Shown here: in pieces, positions 23,204 to 35,162 of the stretch | Position numbering within the stretch: position 1 is the first letter of the stretch | Layout: each line of letters opens with the position of its first letter | Source: Hygrocybe punicea | Taxonomy: Eukaryota; Basidiomycota; Agaricomycetes; Agaricales; Hygrophoraceae | Direction of reading: 5' to 3' | DNA: 64,000 nt | Assembly: GCA_963556145.1 (NCBI GenBank) | Contig: OY744461.1 | Coordinates: 1,984,001-2,048,000, forward strand | Notes under the pieces: generated by a model | The model's input: only the letters and a program-made list of their open reading frames with translations | What the model was told of the DNA's origin: nothing | Databases searched by the model: none | Made by a program: the position numbers and the translations under genes

Positions 23204-24201
23204 CTATTTTCTACCAACCCTCCGATCCCCGATCGTAGCCAACGCATGCTTTCCTGCGAAAACAGTGAACACGCCCAGGATCCCGCCATATAGTAAAACT
23301 TCACCCAGTTTAAGGTCGATCCAATACCAAAACAAGAGACCTTCGAAGGCTGCAAGCAGCAATACAAAGGGTATTATACTCGGCGAGAATGAATGTGTGA
23401 TGCGAGGCAGAATCTGGGACCACTAGGAACGCAAAGTGTTTGATATTGATGGGCAGGAAACACGTCTATAGGAAACTCACCAATCCAAGCAGAACAATCC
23501 AGGGCGAAAGGACAAGTGCTGTAAAAACAGCAGAGACGAAAGGCGGAGGCATTTTCGGTTCAAGACGGAATGTGTGTTGTATTTCGGGGAGGGGATGGAA
23601 AGAGGGCTCGTCTGGATGTTGCAGTGCGGGTTGGGAAGCTGGAAGGTAGAGGTCGAAGAGATCGAATTTTGCGGGCTCGTAGACGAACGAGCCAAGGAGT
23701 AAGCTGACTTTCAAAGGTGCGGCTGCGGTTGGTGGAAGAGATGACGGAGGACGAGCCATATTCTGCCAAGATGAATAAGCGTCACGATGAACAGGCAATG
23801 CGACTCGAGGGAAGATCGTACCAATTCGAATTTGGCTTTCCCGCCACTAGTGACTCGGACAGGCTGGATGCCCTCCTCACCCGACACCTCATCATAGAAA
23901 CGAAGAAAAGTTTGATGCGGTTGGACACCCTTTCCACCGTCCTTTTCGACAACTTGGAAGGTCAATTTGAGAATGTCCGTAGATGAGAGCGTCAATGGTG
24001 CCGAGAACGTCGAGACCGTTGAGAGTCTGTATGAAAAATATTAGTATAGGGCTATGCTTTTTTTTGGGTTTGTATTTCTTACTCGTCGGAATGGAGCAAA
24101 GTTGCGTTTTGGGATTTGATTGAGAAACGGGGTGATTGGATGGTAAGGACGGTCGCCTGCGCGGCGGCAGCGAGTACGATCACAGAGACCAGCGAGAACA
24201 T
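23204..24201 (-). CDS. SWP1: oligosaccharyltransferase subunit Swp1 (ribophorin II family)
   Basis: ATG at 24199-24201 starts a signal peptide, MFSLVSVIVLAAAAQATVL. After an intron comes LSSTDILKLTFQVVEKDGG, then KGVQPHQTFLRFYDE, IQPVRVTSGGKAKFEL, LLGSFVYEPAKFDLFDLYLP and HPLPEIQHTFRLEPKMPP, then two or three C-terminal membrane helices (VFTALVLSPWIVLLGLVSF, FVLLLAAFEGLLFWYWIDL and LLYGGILGVFTVFAGK). This order matches the ribophorin II C-terminal domain of fungal Swp1, which sits in the ER membrane within the complex that transfers the lipid-linked glycan to Asn. Stop TAG at 23204-23206. Confidence 0.9.
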
Positions 24202-27200
24202 GGTTGCGAGCGCAAGTCTTCAAGTCACGTGTGTTCGGGGTTGTACTCTCAGGCTTATGCGTCCTCGACTCCTCGTCCTCGTTCTAGAAACAAGTTCTTC
24301 GGAATTGTTTACCTCTAGTACGGTAAAATTCAAGTCGGAATCATAGGCATGCGTCTTCTCAACCTTAGAAGTGGTGGAGGGAAACACTTGAAAAGTAAAG
24401 TTGTTCAGATCCAACTTCCAGCAACCAAGGTTGGCAAGTGGCCCAGTTATTTCTCTGATGGAGTTACCGTTGATTCTTAGAGAAAATTTCCACTGTATGT
24501 GCCTCTTTCAAGGCATTTATGACTCCCCTCGACAGAGTCACCTCTCTGTTTCCCGTCGGATGATCCATGAAGCCACTCGCGCGGAACGCCTCCACTCACC
24601 CCCCACACGAGGAGGTGCACGGTTCAAACCATTCACGCCACGTTCTTCTAACTTCTGAATCTCACCGGGCATACGGGAAAGGTGGAGGTGGAGCTATCCA
24701 ATTAGTCTATGCGTGGAACTTGGCTTTCTAAGCAACATTGGCACAAGAGTACGAGCTAGACGAACTTAGGGGGGTTTATTATCTGCGTTGGTCATGTGTT
24801 ACGTTCGGCAGCAAGATGTTTGCCTCATCTGCAGTCAAGTAAGTTTTTCTGCCCCTCGGCATGTCCCTTCTAATTGTACTCCTAGACGATCACTTCTTTC
24901 TTCCTTAAATTCGACTCGTGGAGCTGGCGTCATTGGGTGCTGAATTCAGCCACGCTCAGGACAACTTTGGGACATCCTCAGGTTCGCGGAACCGTAAGCC
25001 ACTCTTATATTGCAAGCATAATAACTAAGATTGGGACTATAGAAAGGAGAAACCTTGCTAGTTTTACTCAGGAAACAGGGGATTCTAGGAACGAGCGGGA
25101 ATTGAGTCATGGGTAAATTTTGCTCTCGACATGATAGGATAAGCAAAGCAATTGGTAAATTGAATATTAATAACTTCTTTCCATGTTTAATGATTTTTCC
25201 TCCAGGAAATCTATTCAACCAATAACTTTGTTATCCTTGGGCGTCAAACTAGACGACCGTCTCCCGTGTATTACTGGTCCTAGTCTGTGGCTCGCAACCA
25301 CCCGTTGCTCTCCCCGCGCATCAAAAGAATATTCAGGGGCCTCCGTAACTGTCTCGTGCCAGTCGGGGTGCTGAGAATGGTAGGTCGTTGCGTGCGAGGG
25401 CAGTTGCCAAGCATGGATTTGGAAGCGTTTGCGATCTCGGTGTGCTGACGTGCCCGACGGTTTCGTGAAGGGAATCTGCGAGAAATCTGCGAGAAGCATT
25501 GCCCAAAGATTCCGAATCGGGGCCACTGCTTTGGTCTTTATCAAGGGGTAGAATCGAGGAACTTCTTCCTTGGCGAAGAAATTATGTCCACGATTCGAGG
25601 GTTCTCCTTCGGACACCTGTGGTCCGAGGAACTTGTGCGAATTATTATGTCCACGTCTCGTTTCGTCAAGTTCCGGATGGCAACCGCCAGCTCTTTGCGA
25701 GACAACTCCATGTAGAATTTGATTGTATAGTCAGCAAGGACATTAGCAGAAGATGTCTCCGGCGCCAGGAGGCCTAGGGTGTAAATGCTGCCATATTATG
25801 GAAATGTTCTGGAAGTACATTGTCTTTAGGTCGTTAGGCTGTCAGGCCTGTCAGGCATTGCCTCTGAGAAAGTGGCGTGACGGGCATCATTGCCGTTGCA
25901 GCTCGTTTGTCCTTTCATCTTCCTTGGACCCGTGTAGGAATCCGACACTCTGGTGACTAACGACCGGCCCTTCAAGCGCGCATTCCAAACCACTGCCGTG
26001 GTTGCTAGTGCAATAGCTCCTTTTTACCTCGTGGGACCGTGGTGAGCTATGAACATGAAGGCTCAGCCCCCATGTCTAGCTGGGCGCCGGCCAGTGCTAG
26101 TAGACTAGACTTATAAGGAAACCTGATGGCAGAGCCTATTGCCAATTTGTACCGGCAAAATTGAACTGGTCACACGGCCGCGTCCCTGTTTTGCCCAGCA
26201 CCAGTGCAGCACTCTTTTGCACCGCACCACATCTTCTGCACAGCGCTATCTGAGCTCAAGGCTTTAATAGATGGACGAAATTGCATGAGTTCTCCCGTCG
26301 GACTTGCGTTGGGAGTCGCTTTCCGGGTCACTTCAGCCCCCAATCTTTTTCTGCTCTGAAACGGAACCTCAAAGGAGTTCAACGGCTTCGAACGTAAACC
26401 CGAGACAGCATTTCCTGTTATGACGGGCCGTATTTCGACGTCGTTCCGACTTTGCACTAGTGGCCTTGTCGTCGTTGGCGGGACCACGGAATTGGTCATG
26501 CTGTGGTATTCGGATTTGTGCGATGCGCGCGAAAGGGGACCCACACATCGTCATCTGTGGTCGGAATCGTTTAGCAACCAAAATTCATCATGCGGAACTG
26601 ACTGGGCGCACGGGGCTGGCGCGTTGATCGGATGAAAAATGTGCACAACGCATATCAGGACTTGTTGCCCAAGCCGAAATATCTCTAGGCTTCGAGGTCG
26701 CGACGAGACGGAGAAGAATGAAAAAACCTTGGCACTGAACTGTCACGCTCGAAACCTCAATTGGTTCACTAATGTTCCCATCGCTACAAAGGACACGAAT
26801 ATGTTCTCCGTTATGGCCACCAGGGGATGGCGGGGAATTTGCATAGCCTCGCGAACGCATGATGTGGTGCGTTTTTGATCACCCGTTCCAGAGTTGCCGC
26901 GCACCTAACTCGGGTCATCGTTATATCACCGTATTCGTCATCCTTCGATGCATGATGGGAACTTGATTCCTCACACACGGCCATGGCTATTCTGTTAGCC
27001 TCGTGTATTTGTGCGGAACGTACGCTAATGAAAGCTGTATGTGCAAATGAGGTCGGAGGGCGGCAAGAGCTGTGCAGCGTACCTTGTCAACGTGAGCGTC
27101 TACTACTAGCACTAGGACAAATATGTCTATCGGGTTTCGTGTTGGCGGTACTGTAATAAACGCGCTTTTATTAACCCCTTCACCGCCTCCCACGTGTCGA

Positions 27201-27521
27201 AAGAGCACGCCAAGTGCGATTTACCCTACACCGCCTTCTTCGTGCCTAGTATAAAGTCCCTCTGACTCGTCCTCTCAAACTCGTCCCAGTTTTGCAATCG
27301 CTTTCCCCTTGATGCAACTTATGGGCACAAGCGTATTTAAGCCTTCACCGCAGAAAATACGCCAACTTCACCGTCGAGTTTGCAGTCTGCCTAGTTGTCC
27401 TCTTCCAGCGTTCTAGTGTTACCCTGCCCTTCGTTGTTCCCGTCTCGAGCTCCCGGCGAAACCTTTCGGACATCTTTACCTCTTATCCGTCGATCGACGA
27501 TCACTTTAAATTTGCGGCCAC
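24202..27521. other. 3.3-kb gene-poor interval
   Basis: Several open frames of 80-135 codons exist on both strands (for example minus 25215-25616 and minus 26170-26544), but none shows a recognisable domain, and none connects through splice sites to others. A short echo, attatgtccacg, occurs at 25580 and 25645. The right end is presumably the metacaspase promoter. I would not annotate a gene here. Confidence 0.45.
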
Positions 27522-29755
27522 ATGCCGGATGTAGAACAAACTGAGCCCACAACGCGAGGCAAACAGAAAGCACTCCTCATTGGCATCAACTACGACAAGA
27601 ATAAAGGCGAAAGTTCCCATTCACCCCTCCGCGTTCCCCATCACGATGTCATCGAGTTGAAGAACCTGCTTATAGGTGAATTTCATGTATTTTCTTGGCA
27701 ACGTCGCAGATCTGACTATTATTATATGTATTGTTGCAGAAACGTATGGCTATCAGGAGAAGGACATCGTCGTCATGATGGATGGGGGCGATGATAGTCT
27801 GGAGCCTAACCAGGAGAATATCGTGAGTTCGTCGTGCAGTGTTTTGCTGGATTGTGCTGAACGCTAGTCACGGTAGTTGAGAGAAATTCAAAACTTGGTA
27901 AAGGATGCGCAATCTGGTGATCGCTTTCTATTCCACTGTACGTCCTCGTTGCACTCCTCACTGTTGGTGTGTAATTTTTTGACGGCTATGTAGATTCTGG
28001 CCACGCTGGTCAAATTATCAATGAAGACAACACTGAAGAAGATGGCCTCGATGAAGGTATGTATCACTCTTCGCGTGCTTCGTCCCCCGTCTCTGACCTC
28101 CTTCAGTGCTGATCCCCTGCGACGACAAGGACTTTGACAAAATTATCATGGACGATGTATGTTAACAACCCATGAGCCTAGGGGGTAACACACTAATATG
28201 TTTCCAGCAACTCCGGAAATATCTTGTGGATGCTCTCCCCGTCGGGAGTAGCCTCGTCGTACGTTTCCTTCGTCCGAGTATTTTGGCCATATTCTGACAT
28301 TCCAATCAGGCCATAATCGACTGTTGTCATTCTGCCTCGATGCTTGGTATATTCAAATGTTTCTGTCCTTACTTCAAATCAACGTTCTGATTCTGTTTGT
28401 GCCAGACCTGAAACATCACCGATGCAACAGAGTGTGGACCCCATGGAGGTACAACGGCAGCCGCAGGTGGACTGACCTGAAAAGGAACGGTGTTGGTAAG
28501 GCTGCTCTCAATTCTCCAACACGTCCGACCACCATTGAACACTTTTCTCTTGAATCCCTCAGTACGCCGTCTGGCGATAGGTAAGACACACCTGTCGTTG
28601 GCGAATACCATTTCATCTGATATTTTTTCACCTGCCGTAGTTACGGCGACCCGGAGAAGTCAGTCCTTGCGTATCTATGAGAATCAACGAGTGGACCGCA
28701 GCACCGTGAAGTCGAAGAAAACTTCAGTTGAATTTACGCCAGGGTCACAGTGGATATCAGTCAAGAGTCGCTCATCGTCGCTGCAATCAGAAGAGATTTG
28801 GTTCGACCCCCCTGAGTCGAGACGAGAGACGTCAGCCTCAATGATGTCAGAAGTGTTTTACGACGCGTCGGAGTTCCCTATACAGGAAAGGCCAAAGCCC
28901 TGGTTGCCGCATTTCAACAGCTTCGGAGGGTCTTCTCCGGCTCGCTCCGGTGCTAATTCACCGAGTCTGCTATGTTCCTCCCCGGTGGAGGACTTTTGTT
29001 CTGGCGTTTGCTTTCCCACTCCCGAACCGAAGCCTTATGTCGTACGTAATCGTTTGCTCTTGGTCCGTGAGCTCGCTCAATGTTCGTTGCGACTTCTGCA
29101 GGTGTGTCTGGCGGCATGTAAAGATTCCCAGGAGTCATGGGAAGACGAAAAGGGAAGGTCGATGACGATGGTCAGTCCTGGATGTTTCCTCATATTCCTC
29201 TTTTTTTTTGTGATATTGACACGCCATTCCCAGGCCATGATTGGTTTTCTCAGTGAGTCGTTCCGCTTCACGACGAACGCACTTTCATTCCTCATTACCG
29301 TGTGTTCAGGGAAGAATCCACGACCACCGCTGGATGACTTGGTGAAGCACATCAGGTAACCATTGAGGAGCTAATCTTGATACACAAATTTACCTACTAA
29401 CTCCCGTTCTCCACATCACAGCCATTCTGTATATGAATTATCAGTCGCACGGCACGAAGCTGTTCGCAAGATGAAGAAAAAATTCAAGGAGTCGGGGGCT
29501 TTGCCGCAATTGGCGGAACTTTCTAACCCTCTTTTCGATCATGAGCAATACCAAGATCCACAGGTATGTTTTTGGTTCGCTTTCTTGTAACTTTTGTCGT
29601 TCGCTCAAAAGTGTTTTTTTGTCTTTCTTTTGACTTGATAAGGTATCCAGTCTCGATCCCTTGGTAAGAAACCTCTCCATGGTTCTTGCGATCTATCCAT
29701 ATTGACGAGCTTTGCGTTTGTGATTCAGGACATGAGCGCGATTTTCTCTCTATAA
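27522..29755 (+). CDS. type I metacaspase-like cysteine protease
   Basis: The start ATG at 27522 is followed closely by GKQKALLIGINYDKNKGE, the first strand of the caspase fold. After several 50-70-bp introns come ETYGYQEKDIVVMMD, the catalytic histidine in FHYSGHAGQ (split by an intron near 27940-27993), DEVLIPCDDKDFDKIIMDD, LRKYLVDALPVGSSL and the catalytic cysteine in AIIDCCHSASML (about 28310-28345). The C-terminal half has a long Ser-rich insert, then SPVEDFCSGVCFP, LAACKDSQESWEDEKGRSMT and KNPRPPLDDLVKHI, ending SSLDPLDMSAIFSL at 29755. Metacaspases cleave after Arg/Lys and are implicated in stress and death responses. No Pro/Gln prodomain or zinc finger precedes the catalytic core. Confidence 0.85.
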
Positions 29756-30330
29756 TCTCATGATCATGAGCTTGCTACTTTTTTATATATATCACCACTT
29801 TAAGTGGTTTTCGACCCTCACTGGCACCTAATTTTCTTATACCTGACTAGTCATATATATCCTCTAGAATGGTTCTGGTTTGCACGCTACTGTATTAACA
29901 CCCCAGCATGATTGTTTTTAAACACTCACACCCTTATGCGATACCTGTTTTAATGGTCACTGAGAGACATTAAAGCGTTTTTGGAAATTGTTGTCATGTG
30001 TCTGATTATTTTCTAATCGACTCTGCTCGAGTTGCACGTGTCGATTAGCCAGCTGGGACATGAACTTGTTTGGAAGGATTCAACTTCGCGGCTAATCGAC
30101 TCTGCTTAAGTGGAGCACGAGGGATAGCAAAAAATCGGAGCTTGTTCTTCCGGCTTGAAGCCAGGAGAGAAACAAGTCCATAAGGTAGATATTTTGGAGT
30201 ACATTTGTGCCGTACAATTGGTAAAGGTCTATGTAAAAAAAATTTGGGTTCAATATTGGGGCAATGGAATGAGAGGGGAAAGATCGGAGGGAGGCACGGA
30301 ATGTCCAAGAAAGATAGAACCAAAGAAAAT
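29756..30330. repeat. intergenic region with direct repeat at the DIRS 3' flank
   Basis: ctaatcgactctgct followed by an agt-rich tail occurs at about 30014 and again at about 30091, 77 bp apart. It lies just beyond the recombinase gene. DIRS/Ngaro elements end in split direct or inverted repeats, so this may be part of the element end; no clear match to the opposite end was found. Confidence 0.4.
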
Positions 30331-31323
30331 TCATGCGGAATGCGCGGGTCTGCCATGTATAAGCGCCTGCAATACGAAAGGGTTTTTACGGATGTAGATC
30401 TGAAAAGCTGTAGATGACCAGCGCCCCGCTGCCTGAATGATGTGAGGTGCCACGCCTGAGATAGCGAGAGAAGTGGCGCCTCCAGCACGCATAGACTGGC
30501 CAGCAAGGGAGATAGGATAAATATTTCGCATGCGTTTGATAAACCAAGAACGGCGGGGGACAGTACCATCGGCTTTTAGCCAGAGTGGTGAGTGGAAGGG
30601 GAAAAGGCGATCACGGGACACAACGTAGGCAAAGAAAAAACGATAAGGGTCATCAGGATCAGGGAGACGCTGGACGTGGACAACGTTGCCCTGAAAGAAG
30701 GAGTCGGCTTTGTGTGTAGGCAGTGTGTAACTGTAATCAATGTGTGTGAAAGAAACCGTGTGGCGCAACGAGAGTTTGCGAGGATCGTCCAAACGGCAAT
30801 GATCAGGATAGGTCAGCTCGCCAAGGCGCAGGAGTGCAAAGAATCCCGTGAGGAGCTGTGCAACGAAAAGTCGGTCATCGTGAGATGACCCATCGTGGAT
30901 GCTCGCAGTTGCGATGCAGAGGTCTGAGCGAGAGAGGGGGTCTTTGCGTGTGGTCGGGGAACCAAAACGGCATTTGCATCCGGCGAGTGTGCGAGAAACA
31001 ATTCGGCTGTTGCGGTGCTTGCGAGCGTCAGGGAAATGGTCCTCCAACTGATTGACGATACCTGATAAGTAGCTGTCGACAGAAGAAGGCTTGATGTGGG
31101 AACACATGAAAATGACAAAGAAACTAAGAGTGTCAGGCGTGGGGTCAATGGGGAAGGAGTGGGATTTGCAGAAAGTAAGGTAAGAGTTCAGAGCAGAATT
31201 GTAAGTAGAACGCGTTGATTTGTCGATAGAAAGGCCGAGGGCGACAGACCTCTCATGGAGCAGGCGCTCCAGAGTCCACGGCAGCCGGACACGCTGCTGG
31301 GACTGTCCCGAGACAGGGTTCAT
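30331..31323 (-). CDS. DIRS tyrosine recombinase
   Basis: 330 aa. The N-terminal SAM-like region includes RSTYNSALNSYLTFC and PSSVDSYLSGIVNQL. The catalytic domain shows the first arginine in FALLRLGELTYPDH, then the second-box phrase GQSMRAGGATSLA, GRWSSTAFQIYIR with the likely nucleophile Tyr, and a GRPAH tail. The usual histidine of the HxxR box is a glutamine here (QSMR); I believe related mushroom recombinases share this, but could not check. It would insert the circular DNA copy by recombination without a target duplication. Its ATG overlaps the RT stop codon (ATGA, 31320-31323), suggesting coupled translation. Confidence 0.88.
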   Translation of the reverse strand: MNPVSGQSQQRVRLPWTLERLLHERSVALGLSIDKSTRSTYNSALNSYLTFCKSHSFPIDPTPDTLSFFVIFMCSHIKPSSVDSYLSGIVNQLEDHFPDARKHRNSRIVSRTLAGCKCRFGSPTTRKDPLSRSDLCIATASIHDGSSHDDRLFVAQLLTGFFALLRLGELTYPDHCRLDDPRKLSLRHTVSFTHIDYSYTLPTHKADSFFQGNVVHVQRLPDPDDPYRFFFAYVVSRDRLFPFHSPLWLKADGTVPRRSWFIKRMRNIYPISLAGQSMRAGGATSLAISGVAPHIIQAAGRWSSTAFQIYIRKNPFVLQALIHGRPAHSA

Positions 31324-33280
31324 TCCTCCTGCACCCCCAGCTTAACACGAGGGGGTCTAGGAAGGTTCGGGAGGGGGTGGATACGCAAACGAAGGTTCGG
31401 TTGGTGGCGGAGCGCGATATCGAGTCGGTCGCGGGACAGGGCGTCGGCCACAATGTTGGACGAGCCTTCAACGAGGCACACTCGTAAATCAATGGCATGC
31501 GCGATCATCGTATCAACTGCAAGCTTGAGAATCTCATTGTAAATGGGTTTTGCGGCGAGGGTGTTGAAAATGTCGAAGGTATTGCTGCTGTCTGTGTAAA
31601 TGACGAGACGGCCTGTGAACGACAACGAGGCAGCATGAGTGAGGGCCCACAGGACGACCAGTGCCTCGAGGTAGAAAATGTTGTCCGGTGGTGCGTGGGG
31701 CGGTGGAGGCTGCTGAAACGCGATGCCCGTGGACGGGTAGACGAATCCGAGGCCAGTCAAACAGGCATCCCCGAATATGGTGAGATCTGCGTCAATGGGT
31801 TCCCAAACAGCCGCATTCAGTAGACGGACGCCCGGTGCAGACTCTACATGGTGGTGAAGCCAGAGTAGATCATCGATGACCGCTTTGTTCAAGAAGATGA
31901 GTGCATTGGAGTTGGTCTTGCCGGACATCTTATCGTAGAGGTTTGAAAGCGAGGGACGGAGGAGTGGGAAAACATTTAGAGACCAGTTCACCCACCCCGC
32001 CATGCGCTGAAATTTGCGAAGCGAGTGATGGCGGCCACCGCGTGGGGCTGTGACGAACTCGGTAATGGCGCCCAGTAAGTCAGCCCGTGCCTCTGGCATC
32101 ATGGTGAAAGTCATGGCGTTGGCATCGCACAGGAAGCCGATGATCATCACAGTGTCGCCGAACTCTTGTTTCTCTTTCTCATGGGGCAGACCGATCTCGT
32201 CCCAGAGGAGGAGGAGTTGTGTTTGTTTCCACGGGTAGAACATGTCATACGGAGGATAGTACGCGAGGTGGCCAGTGACTTCGAAAGAAAAAGTGTTGTC
32301 AACGTATGTAAAGAGGTCAGAGAGGGACTTCACATAGATCGCAATCCATATCACAAGTGCCATGAATGCTGCCCAGATGCGATAAGCTCCGCGATTGCCG
32401 AAGTTGTTGTTACGGTCGACATGTCGTTCACCGTCGACCGTGACGATCTGTTTCGCTTGGTACAGGAAATGGAGAGGCATTCGCCGGTAAGCTTGCGAGA
32501 CATCGGATTTGAATAGGGTGAGCGGAGCGTTTCCGTGTTCTCGACGAAAATTGAGCAGAGCCTGTCCTAGGTTCTGCAAGTTGTTGAGGCGAGAGCCGAC
32601 AATAGCGGAGCGAGCGATCAGCGAGTTTAACGAGTGAAGACTGGCGCTGTGGTCGACGACGAGCCTCAAGTTGGTCGACCGTGGCTTTGGTACCGCGTGG
32701 ACGGGCATGCTGTACATACCAGGGAGCAGTTCCTGACCAAACGACTCCGAGAAACGGCCGAGTGAGATTTCCTTGTCACGCTGAGCATGAATGAAATCAC
32801 GTTCCTTTTCTGACTTCGGAGGCCGGACAGAGGCATCGTGGGTAGAGGGGTATGAAGGATCCCACACAGACCAAGGCCAGAAGCCTTGGCGCAGGCCAGT
32901 GATCACAGATGAGACAAAAGGTTGGTTTGGGTGGGCCATTAGAAGACGTGCGAAAGCAGGGACGTGGACGGGAGTGACGATCTTGAAAAGGTGTGAGTTG
33001 TGTGAGATTGTCTCGATGAGTTGTTCGGTGTATTTGGAGGAGGGAGGCTGTGGGAGCGGAGGATCTGATTCCGTAGTAAGCGCAGAAGGGTAAGTGCCGG
33101 TGTCGAGGTTCGACCAGAGAAAATTGCGGAAATAACGAGGACGGGAGTAGAATTGATCAGGTCTTCGTGCTGGTGCAGGAAGCGGACGTATGGTCCACGC
33201 GACGGCATGTGGAGCAGACGTGAGCGTAGCGGCACTGAGACGACGTCGAAGGGCAGATGCTGTCGTTGAAACGTCGGCAA
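31320..33280 (-). CDS. DIRS reverse transcriptase and RNase H
   Basis: The frame is open from 34514, but recognisable protein begins about 33280. RT motifs: VHAVPKPRSTNLRLVVDHS, then LFKSDVSQAYRRMPLH with the first catalytic Asp, and the active-site loop LFTYVDNTFSF, where the family's YxDD reads YVDN. Later motifs are EKEKQEFGDTVMIIGFLCD and HHSLRKFQRMAGWVNWSLN. RNase H follows with DADLTIFGDACLTGLG, IFYLEALVVLWAL, LVIYTDSSNTFDIFN and EGSSNIVADALSRD, which hold the D-E-D-D residues. It would copy the element's RNA into DNA. Codon use is even and no stops are present. Confidence 0.88.
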
Positions 33281-34530
33281 GGCTCCAACTTCTTTTTAGT
33301 GTCATTGCAGGCGCAGGTGTGGCCGCTTGAAGCCGCTCGAGTGTCTTGTCTGGTCGCTTGAGGGGACGCGAGGAAACCTGTACCAAATTCGGAGAGGTAA
33401 GATCGTTCCCAATGTGAAAAGGACGAGAAATCGCTAAGCAGGAGGTCCCTGCGGGATGCGACTTTGGTCCGGATTTTACGATCGAGGAGGATGATCCTCT
33501 CGTGAACGGAAGTGGGGGCGCTGTTGAAGAGCTCGAGTACATAGTGTTGGTAGTGTTGCAGCTCCCGGTCTCGGTGGGGGAACACCCAAAGGGTAGCTTC
33601 GGATGCTTTGCCCCAGGCGATGACCCACTCTCCGATGGTTTTGACGGATTTGATGGGGTCGGATGAGCCGAACCGGAGTTCGATGCCATCGCCGAGTTTT
33701 TGGGACGTCCGAGTGTCGTGAGAGACAGAGTGGTGGTGGGTGATGACCTTGTCGAGGTTGATAGATTGCCCTTTGATGAGAGCCGTCCACTCAGACTCGG
33801 GGAAGGAGATATGGCTGGTCGAGTTGAGTAGCGAACTAAGGACATATTTGATGTCTTTTGAAAATTCAAGGAGGAGGCGACGCGTCTTGGCGAGCTCGGG
33901 TTTAAGTACGGCATCTCCGATAATATTCGCGACGGTCCAAGGAAGGGCGGAGTCATCGACTCTCCTTCGTTTCGGTTCGCTGTCTCGTTCGACCGAGGAT
34001 GCGCGAGATGGATCCGGTCTAGCAGCGTGGGTGTGATCCTGTCCAACAATGTGGGTTTCGACTGGTTCAATAATGCCGGCTTCATCCGGTCCAGCAGCGT
34101 GAGCTCTATCCGGTCGCGGAGAAATGGGGCGCGGCGAGTCGATTTGGTCACCGATGAACAGTCCAGGAATTGTGTTGGTTGCTGAGTCGTATCTGTCGAG
34201 CATCGCGAGGTAGGACGCGAGAGCACTGCTCCCTGCACTGTCGAGTTCCCTAGATCCAGGGATTGTATCTGCGAGAGCAAGGAAAGCATCGGACTTGGAG
34301 GTGGTTCCCCTCCTGAATGTGTTGAGGATGAGCTTGCACTGTCGAGTGATGTCCGCTCTAGCAAGGAATTCTGGGGCTGCAGATATAATCGCCTCAGAAG
34401 AGATAACTTCTTCTCGGGGTGCTTGACCGGAAAGTTGCGATGGTGCTTGTGAATTTGATGTGTGTGTGAACGATTCTGTTCCGGTCCATCTCTGCGAAGA
34501 CCCTGAGTCCGCATTGGTGCGAGAAGTCAT
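33157..34530 (-). CDS. DIRS Gag-like protein with CCCH finger and zinc knuckle
   Basis: ATG at 34528-34530 gives MTSRTNADSG. The body is helical and charged (KLGDGIELRFGSSDPIKSV, ATLWVFPHRDRELQHYQHY). The C-terminus holds C-x7-C-x6-C-x3-H (CRRFNDSIC..CRYAH) followed by C-x2-C-x4-H-x4-C (CSTCRRVDHTSASC), a CCCH finger beside a retroviral-type zinc knuckle, both RNA-binding. It is followed by the RT frame, which is also open across this whole gene in another frame. Role: packaging of the element's RNA (inferred from family). Confidence 0.75.
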   Translation of the reverse strand: MTSRTNADSGSSQRWTGTESFTHTSNSQAPSQLSGQAPREEVISSEAIISAAPEFLARADITRQCKLILNTFRRGTTSKSDAFLALADTIPGSRELDSAGSSALASYLAMLDRYDSATNTIPGLFIGDQIDSPRPISPRPDRAHAAGPDEAGIIEPVETHIVGQDHTHAARPDPSRASSVERDSEPKRRRVDDSALPWTVANIIGDAVLKPELAKTRRLLLEFSKDIKYVLSSLLNSTSHISFPESEWTALIKGQSINLDKVITHHHSVSHDTRTSQKLGDGIELRFGSSDPIKSVKTIGEWVIAWGKASEATLWVFPHRDRELQHYQHYVLELFNSAPTSVHERIILLDRKIRTKVASRRDLLLSDFSSFSHWERSYLSEFGTGFLASPQATRQDTRAASSGHTCACNDTKKKLEPCRRFNDSICPSTSSQCRYAHVCSTCRRVDHTSASCTSTKT

Positions 34531-35154
34531 AAAAGATATTTGATGGAATTTATTCAGATATGAAAAAGAGAATAAAAAATAATCCTCTACTCCTGGTGAG
34601 CCAAAGTGGTAAGTATGGCTCACAGAAAAAGAGGGATACGCTACCTGGGTGAACCAATGCGGTGAGAGAAAGGAGGGTGAGACAAACTCCTGTTTCTCCG
34701 CGCAAGTCTGGGTTCACCCGAAGGGTAGGGTTACGCTTTGTCAGAAAGGAGGTACGCCTGTGTGAGGGAAATACGCCATAGAACGGGATACGGCGAAATC
34801 GCGTGTAGCAGAAAAGCTCTCATCTATTAGACTTGAGTAAAATTATTTTTTAAACTCGATTAAAATAGCCGTTTGCACCTATCTTGACAGTTCTTGCAGA
34901 TTTTGAATATATAGGGTAGTTAATGGACTTAGGTCGACGCATGGCCGCGTCTTCCAGGGACCTTGCTTGTTGAAAGAGAGATATTCAGCCTTCGCCCAAC
35001 ACCTCGTCCGAAATCTGACTGACCGTGTTGAACCACTCTCAAGATCCCTCTTGACCAGTATTGTCACTCTTCATACCCTTTTTTTTATTGATTCCAATAT
35101 ATGCTCTTTTTTAAAACACACCTGCGCAGCGCATCCCTTTTAATATCGTACATT
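34531..35154. other. DIRS 5' flank, no gene
   Basis: This probably contains the retroelement's leader and promoter. It has imperfect repeats around tgagccaaagtgg / ctcacc and two related AT-rich phrases (acttgagtaaaat and actcgattaaaat near 34834-34870). No coding signal was found. Confidence 0.4.
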
Positions 35155-35162
35155 GAGTCCAT

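Larger units (their letters stand above)
30331..34530 (-). mobile_element. DIRS-order retroelement (tyrosine-recombinase retrotransposon)
   Basis: Three long open frames in order on the minus strand: Gag-like (34530-33157), RT/RNase H (open to 31320) and tyrosine recombinase (31323-30331). There is no integrase or LTR. This organisation defines the DIRS order. All three frames are free of stops, unlike the Helitron and Harbinger copies nearby, suggesting recent activity. The exact ends and any split or inverted terminal repeats are not resolved. Confidence 0.85.

Noticed and set aside
25215..26544. Minus-strand frames of 124-133 codons in the gene-poor interval
   Set aside because: No recognisable domain and no neighbouring exons; composition and length are compatible with chance in moderately GC-rich DNA.
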